64,000 nt of DNA from Thermogemmatispora aurantia (GTDB lineage: Bacteria > Chloroflexota > Ktedonobacteria > Ktedonobacterales > Ktedonobacteraceae), in NCBI RefSeq assembly GCF_008974285.1, contig NZ_BKZV01000001.1:543319-607318 (forward strand). Reading direction: 5' to 3'. Positions 62,758-64,000 of this stretch are shown here, piece by piece. The notes below the pieces were generated by a model. That model was not told the DNA's origin, ran no database searches, and saw only the letters and a program-made list of their open reading frames with translations. The translations under genes were made by a program, and so were the position numbers. The stretch's first letter is position 1. Each line of letters starts with the position of its first letter.

Positions 62758-63192
62758 CTAACCGCGGCGACGCAGCCGCGGGCGCATACCTTCGTAGCGC
62801 GGAGGAACACGCTCCTGCCAGTTGACCAGATGCTTCTTGACCGTTTGGACCAGCTCGGCAGAATCGAAGGGCTTTGTGATGTACTCGGTAGAGCCGGCTA
62901 GGCGACCGCGCATCTTGTCGAACAAACCATCTTTCCCACTGAGCATAATAATAGGTATCTGTCTAAACTGCAAGTTTTTTCGTATGATCTGGCAAATTTG
63001 GTACCCGTCCATGCGGGGCAGCTGTACATCCAGGAGAATCAGCGCCGGCATTTCGTCCGCTACCGAGGTGAGGGCGCTCAGCCCATCGCCCGCGGCAATG
63101 ACACGGATATTTTCACGCTGCAGGGTCATCTGCACAATCTTGCGCACGGTAGGGCTATCATCTACAACCAGTACCGTCGGTACTGCTGACAT
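62758..63192 (-). CDS. Single-domain response regulator (CheY/PilG-like)
   Basis: 144 residues: PTVLVVDDSPTVRKIVQMTLQRENIRVIAAGDGLSAL, acceptor Asp in LILLDVQLPRMDGYQIC, PIIMLSGKDG and YITKPF with the conserved Lys. The last 25 residues (NWQERVPPRYEGMRPRLRRRG) are strongly basic and not part of the receiver; they might help it bind DNA, RNA or a partner. ATG at 63192 with AGGAGG about 10 bases upstream, two bases beyond the stop of the preceding gene. The pair of receivers mirrors PilG/PilH in the Pseudomonas Chp system. Confidence 0.92.
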   Translation of the reverse strand: MSAVPTVLVVDDSPTVRKIVQMTLQRENIRVIAAGDGLSALTSVADEMPALILLDVQLPRMDGYQICQIIRKNLQFRQIPIIMLSGKDGLFDKMRGRLAGSTEYITKPFDSAELVQTVKKHLVNWQERVPPRYEGMRPRLRRRG

Positions 63193-63194
63193 GC

Positions 63195-64000
63195 TTAGAT
63201 CGACCTCCTTCGCGTCTCAGGCCACCCGTAGGCGCTACCGCTCTCCGGGAACCCTTGCCATTGTCCCTCCTCCCCTCGACGTGGCGGTTGCGGCTGAAAC
63301 TCACGCCCCCTGGTTCGCTGGACGTTGCGATAGGCTCTGACCTTCTGATACTCCTGGATCTCGGCATCGATCTCGGTCAGAAAGGCCTTCCAGGCAACGT
63401 TGAGCTGCTGTCTCGTGTGCGAATTGCCGACTTCATCTTGCAAGACGGCGGTAAAAACCATTCGCAAGAACGCCGACAACCCCACGACCGCCTCCCAATA
63501 AAATTCTTCTAGCTGCTCACCTTTGACCAGCTTGTCCAGGGTCAGGATATCACCACAGTCAAGCTGCCCATCGACAAAGCTGGCTGTCTCTAGAATGGGG
63601 TAATACTGCTTGGCCAGGAGCTGCAAGGGCTGCGAGAAGGTACGCTCAAGATAGCGGATAATTTCACCCGTGGGCACATGCCCCCTCCCGCGCAGGCTCC
63701 TGGCAAAACGTCCGTGATGCACTAGTAGACCATTGATGCATTCAACCAGCACACGAATGAGATTCAGCAGGTGCAGCTCAGGGTTGACATTCTTGCGCTG
63801 CTGCCAGAGCGTGTGCTGGCAGCGAATCAGGAGATCGTGCAGGTCATGCTGGAGGGCTTTCTCCAGCTCGGTGTCCACTAACTCGATCAATCCCAACTCC
63901 AGCAGGCGAGCCATGAGACGGGCAACGCGCGCCTCCGGCATCATCAGCGCCAAGGAGATGGCCTGCAGGGGGATCTCGCCGTTACAGAGCGAGAGCACCT
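63195..64000 (-). CDS. PATAN/DUF4388-like protein, N-terminus outside the window
   Basis: The frame is open at the right edge (codons continue past 63998), so the true start is beyond the window and 268 codons are visible. The first visible part, LSLCNGEIPLQAISLALMMPEARVARLMARLLELGLIEL, looks like the winged-helix end of DUF4388/PATAN proteins. The rest is helical (DLLIRCQHTLWQQRKNVNPELHLLNLIRVLVECINGLLVHH; GDILTLDKLVKGEQLEEFYWEAVVGLSAFLRMV), ending in a basic Gln/Arg/Gly-rich tail (RTRGREFQPQPPRRGEEGQW). PATAN proteins often accompany CheY-like regulators and pili in cyanobacteria and other bacteria. The family call is tentative. Confidence 0.6.
   Translation of the reverse strand, partial: VLSLCNGEIPLQAISLALMMPEARVARLMARLLELGLIELVDTELEKALQHDLHDLLIRCQHTLWQQRKNVNPELHLLNLIRVLVECINGLLVHHGRFARSLRGRGHVPTGEIIRYLERTFSQPLQLLAKQYYPILETASFVDGQLDCGDILTLDKLVKGEQLEEFYWEAVVGLSAFLRMVFTAVLQDEVGNSHTRQQLNVAWKAFLTEIDAEIQEYQKVRAYRNVQRTRGREFQPQPPRRGEEGQWQGFPESGSAYGWPETRRRSI

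Overview
The window looks like a chromosomal segment of a Chloroflexota bacterium, most likely a Ktedonobacteria/Thermogemmatispora-type organism. This is inferred from the mix of F420-type luciferase-like oxidoreductases, zinc-ribbon proteins with low-complexity linkers, a eukaryotic-type Ser/Thr kinase with an extracellular domain, GTG/TTG starts behind strong GGAGG sites, and high-GC coding DNA with short AT-rich promoter pockets. It has not been checked against a database. I see no rRNA, tRNA, IS element, prophage or CRISPR array.

Layout. 1-14.6 kb (mostly minus strand): the N-terminus of a molybdenum hydroxylase large subunit, a secreted beta-helix protein, O-acetylhomoserine sulfhydrylase (metY), a CoA-binding protein (plus strand), an LLM-class flavin oxidoreductase, a Gfo/Idh/MocA oxidoreductase, a beta-sandwich protein, a phenylacetate-CoA-ligase-like enzyme, and a three-subunit molybdenum hydroxylase. 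The FAD subunit of that hydroxylase carries the four-cysteine insertion typical of 4-hydroxybenzoyl-CoA reductase. 14.6-32.7 kb: a DUF4139/MuiA protein, an exported exordium-like protein, an amidase, a zinc-ribbon surface protein, an active receptor kinase, agmatinase, a lipoprotein, a disordered basic protein, a polyprenyl synthase, a zinc-ribbon pseudokinase and a small zinc-finger-like protein. 33-46.3 kb: a second LLM oxidoreductase and a YceI protein that share a near-identical operator, GNAT and HAD genes, purU, an operon of a degenerate redoxin, an INSIG-like membrane protein and a Cys/Met PLP enzyme, an AAA ATPase, a BON-domain protein, a GH1 glycosidase, small zinc-finger proteins, and an XRE regulator with its own operator-like repeat.

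46.5-51.8 kb holds the most unusual locus. It is a compact minus-strand operon of complex-I-derived soluble modules: NuoB, a NuoI/NuoE hybrid, NuoF, and a NuoG-ferredoxin/GltD/polyferredoxin fusion. It has its own extended -10 promoter and a strong terminator, but no NuoCD/hydrogenase large subunit and no membrane subunit. 52.2-53.3 kb is leuB.

54-64 kb is a Chp/Pil-type chemosensory operon: a PATAN-like protein, two CheY-like receivers, CheW, a chemoreceptor with almost no extracytoplasmic loop and an FG-rich tail, and a giant CheA hybrid. It runs off the right edge.

The best candidates for undescribed biology are the complex-I-like operon, the INSIG-like protein inside a sulfur-metabolism operon, and the hydroxybenzoyl-CoA-reductase-like cluster, whose molybdenum subunit appears to have Gln at the usual catalytic Glu position.
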